This document shows, one piece after another, positions 61,442-64,000 of a stretch of DNA of 64,000 nt. Origin of the DNA: Saposhnikovia divaricata. Taxonomy: Eukaryota > Streptophyta > Magnoliopsida > Apiales > Apiaceae. Position numbers and translations under genes: made by a program. The notes beneath the pieces were generated by a model. That model was not told the DNA's origin. It made no database searches and saw only the letters and a program-made list of their open reading frames with translations. Numbering within the stretch: position 1 is the first letter of the stretch; every line of letters begins with the position of its first letter. The stretch covers positions 160,902,546 to 160,966,545 of the forward strand of contig CM071600.1 of NCBI GenBank assembly GCA_036435485.1, given 5' to 3'.

Positions 61442-64000
61442 TTAGAGAAGGCCCTTCTGTTTGCAGCTTTCAACTGCGTCATCATATATATGCTCTAGTC
61501 CATATTTATACTTGAATCCAGTGTCTAAAAGCTTCTTTGACGAGACTCGAGAAATTGTAGAATTTTGGTTCTTATGGAAACTGCAGAAACATAATTGTGG
61601 AACTCAGTTAGATCTTCTTGACCATTAGCCTATCAATAATTTACACAAAAACAAGGCTTCACCTGGTTGAAGATACATATGCAGAATATCTTTCTGAAAG
61701 AAATCTATTGAACTCATCAAGTGTTATATCCACCGCTGAGCAGATGTACCTTCCTCTAGCGCCTGGATGTTCAAAAAGGAAGATATGTGCTGTAGCCACA
61801 TCATCTGTGTGCACAAAGGGGACACAAGCAGGAAATTCAAACGGACTATCATCACCTGCTCAAATTGAGAATGTTAACCAAAATTCATGCATCGTTAGCA
61901 ACATATTACACAGGTGTAGGTAGATTAGTCTTCATTGGAGTGTCATTTATATCAAACCTTAAAGACAGATTTTATTATGTATTGGCAGTACTGAGATCAA
62001 TTACTAAGAATTTAATAACTTTCAGACTGTGAATAAATGGAAAGGGGGAGCGGTTGAGGCCTACTCTTGAACTTTTAGGCAAGCAGTTCTGCGCAGAACA
62101 AAAAAAAGTGGCACTGGAAGATAATAAATCTGTAAAAGAAAAGACATAGGATTACATTGTACGAAAATTTGCCTACCATTATTTGTCACGTTACCGACTC
62201 TACTAAAACCCTGAGGTTGTTTAACTGAACCATATTTTATCTTTGACAATAATATCAGTAGAAAGTTTCCCCAAAGTAACATAATACTCTGATTTCAGAA
62301 ACTCATCAATCACTCTAACCCTTTCTCTCAAATCTAATGCCTTTCTTCATGCTTCCTTCTATTTATAGGAAGAGCTCCCTCTCCCACATGTACATTGTGT
62401 GGACTGTGGAGACAACACCATTAAGTTACCTAACAATTGAGGGTGCCATTCCATACTCTGGGTTGGATGACCAAACCCATCGCAACAAAAGCATCTATTT
62501 TCCTTACAAGAACTTATGAAGACCCTAAGGTTGACATGTAAAGACGAGCCAATGAACAAAGAAGAATATATCTATATGGACACTATGTATTTCCAAAGAG
62601 ATGGAGATATGAAAGCACACTGACACTTGTTCTCCATATAATTTAACGACAATTACAATTTCCTGAAAGACATGTTGTTTCATGTTAGAAAGCGGACTTA
62701 AACTCTCTCAATTTATATATTCTGAGAGGGAGTAATTGTAAAAGTGAAGTACATACCAAAAATAGCCGACATTGAAGAGCGCACTGAGCCAGGACAATGA
62801 GGAGTAATGAAAGGACCATGAATAAAAGTAGGAATTACAGTGACAAGCTCCAGATCATGCATTTCTGCAAACTGTAATGCTGCTCTTTCGGTTAATGTCT
62901 TGGCAATGTAGTATGGTCCTCCAAATATCTTTAGAGATCTAATAAAGTCTACATCAGTCCATGTTGTCTCATCAAGTACGTCCAGATTTTTTCCACTAAA
63001 CATTATAGCAGCTACGCTTGCAGTGTATACAACTCTTCTCACTGTTTTTGAATCAACGCACGCCTTTAAAATACCTATTGTTGAATTAATCGATCTTTTC
63101 GTGTTTGTTTCTTCATCATCTTTTCCCTCAAAATCTATGTTATGAGCGGTATGAAATACCCCAATGCATCCTAGAATTGATTCGTTAAAACTTTCAGGTC
63201 TGTTAAGATCTGCATTGAATATGCGAAGCCTCTCTGATGCTCCTGGTAGGTTTGTGAGGTAACTGACATCCTTCTTTATGTCTATAGGTTAAAAGTTAAT
63301 ATTAGGTTATGCTTGAAACATGGGATTTGGAAAGACCAGAGAGCGGAAATGACAACAGTAAACGGTTATCAAAGTAAAATTGGGAGCACTAAGAACATAC
63401 CTAAAGAACAAAATTAAAAATCAATTCTCAACAGCTCAATTCAAACACGAAAAGTGGAAGTCAGGGTTCAAATTGGAAGCATACAAAAAAACCGAAACCT
63501 ATTTCTCAACAGAAATCATTGCATCCAGATTCGTCATAACATTAATTTAAAATGCACAAGGTGATTTACAATTTCAAATGATCAACTCTAATGCCTAAAG
63601 GTTTTGAAATGCTTCTAATACAAAGCTATTGGTTAGGCGTTACTCCTAAGTTATTTCAACCAAGAAAAATTCTAGGCATATCAGTCACACTGTAAAAAAT
63701 CATTCATGAAAAAACCAATGACTTCTTGGTCCAGCGTTATCTTCCTCACTCCCTAAAAGGGGATATTGAAGGTTCGAATCTTGTCAAAGGCGGGTGTGTG
63801 TGTTTAATTATAAAAGGAAATCATTTACAAAAAGATTAGTAACTAAACAATTCTACTTGAAGAATAACCAGAGGAATGAACTTACCAGAGTGAGATCTAA
63901 CAGTGGTGTTAACAGCATACCCTTGTTGAAGAAGCCTCATGATCAGCCATGAAGCTACATATCCTGTTCCACCTGTTACACAAACAACACCTTTCTCCAT
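61442..64000 (-). CDS. Vestitone reductase-like NADPH-dependent reductase (VR-C)
   Basis: Four exons on the minus strand: 64000-63886, 63281-62757, 61855-61663 and 61580-61442, with GT-AG introns at the same phases as VR-A. The frame is open for 323 codons plus TAA. Features: TGGTGYVASW near the N-terminus, VVYTASVAA in place of VVYTSSECA, the catalytic YYIAK (Y-x3-K), and HTDDVATAH where VR-A has HVDDVATAH. Exon 3 is one codon shorter than in VR-A. The ATG is the last base triplet of the window. VR-A and VR-B have four extra codons before the GVVCVTG stretch, so the true start may lie just outside. The function is as for VR-A, an NADPH-dependent reductase of unknown substrate. The promoter is outside the window. 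Confidence 0.86.

Overview
The window reads as nuclear DNA of a eudicot plant. The evidence is spliced short-chain reductase genes with plant-type GT-AG introns, an F-box gene of the plant FBA type, and a dense load of plant transposon families (Tat-type gypsy, chromovirus-like LTR, Sirevirus-type copia, CACTA, Helitron, MITE). I cannot name the species. The original gene content is small: a tandem family of three vestitone-reductase-like genes on the minus strand (VR-A 14031-16468 intact, VR-B 19828-24063 dead, VR-C 61442-64000 intact), with one F-box gene (55864-56946, plus strand) between VR-B and VR-C. Transposons account for most of the window.

Layout. 1-9571: a decayed Ty3/gypsy element of the Tat lineage on the minus strand. 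Its right-hand (5') LTR is present and its 3' LTR lies left of the window. Its 3' non-coding part holds two tandem arrays (119-bp and 110-bp units) flanking a small plus-strand ORF with its own TATA box. 9589-13769: a 4,181-bp solo LTR with 5-bp target duplications. 14031-16468: VR-A, with a 380-bp MITE placed 32 bp upstream of its start codon. 17767-19203: a Helitron whose empty site is preserved in a second copy of the target repeat at 19621-19801. 19828-24063: VR-B, broken by an internal deletion, frameshifts, a CACTA element in intron 1 and a copia element at its start codon.

24063-54941: a three-level nest of Ty1/copia elements, all on the minus strand. Element 1 (Sirevirus-like, TSD ctcca) sits in the VR-B start codon. 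Element 2 (Sirevirus-like, 13.9 kb without its insert, TSD gagag) sits in the extra ORF of element 1. Element 3 (7.9 kb, TSD tggcg) sits in an extra ORF of element 2. LTR divergence counted by eye falls with depth: about 2.4% for element 1, about 0.5% for element 2 and 0 differences over 1,106 bp for element 3. Element 3 also keeps one uninterrupted 1,314-codon polyprotein and looks recently active. Elements 1 and 2 carry nonsense codons, all explicable by C:G to T:A transitions.

54947-64000: the VR-B 5' flank, the F-box gene with a duplicated C-terminal segment and a degenerate tandemly duplicated downstream region, then VR-C, whose first codon is at the last base of the window. The host genes appear to be independent units. 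The reductases are a tandem-duplication family, and the F-box gene has no evident functional link to them.
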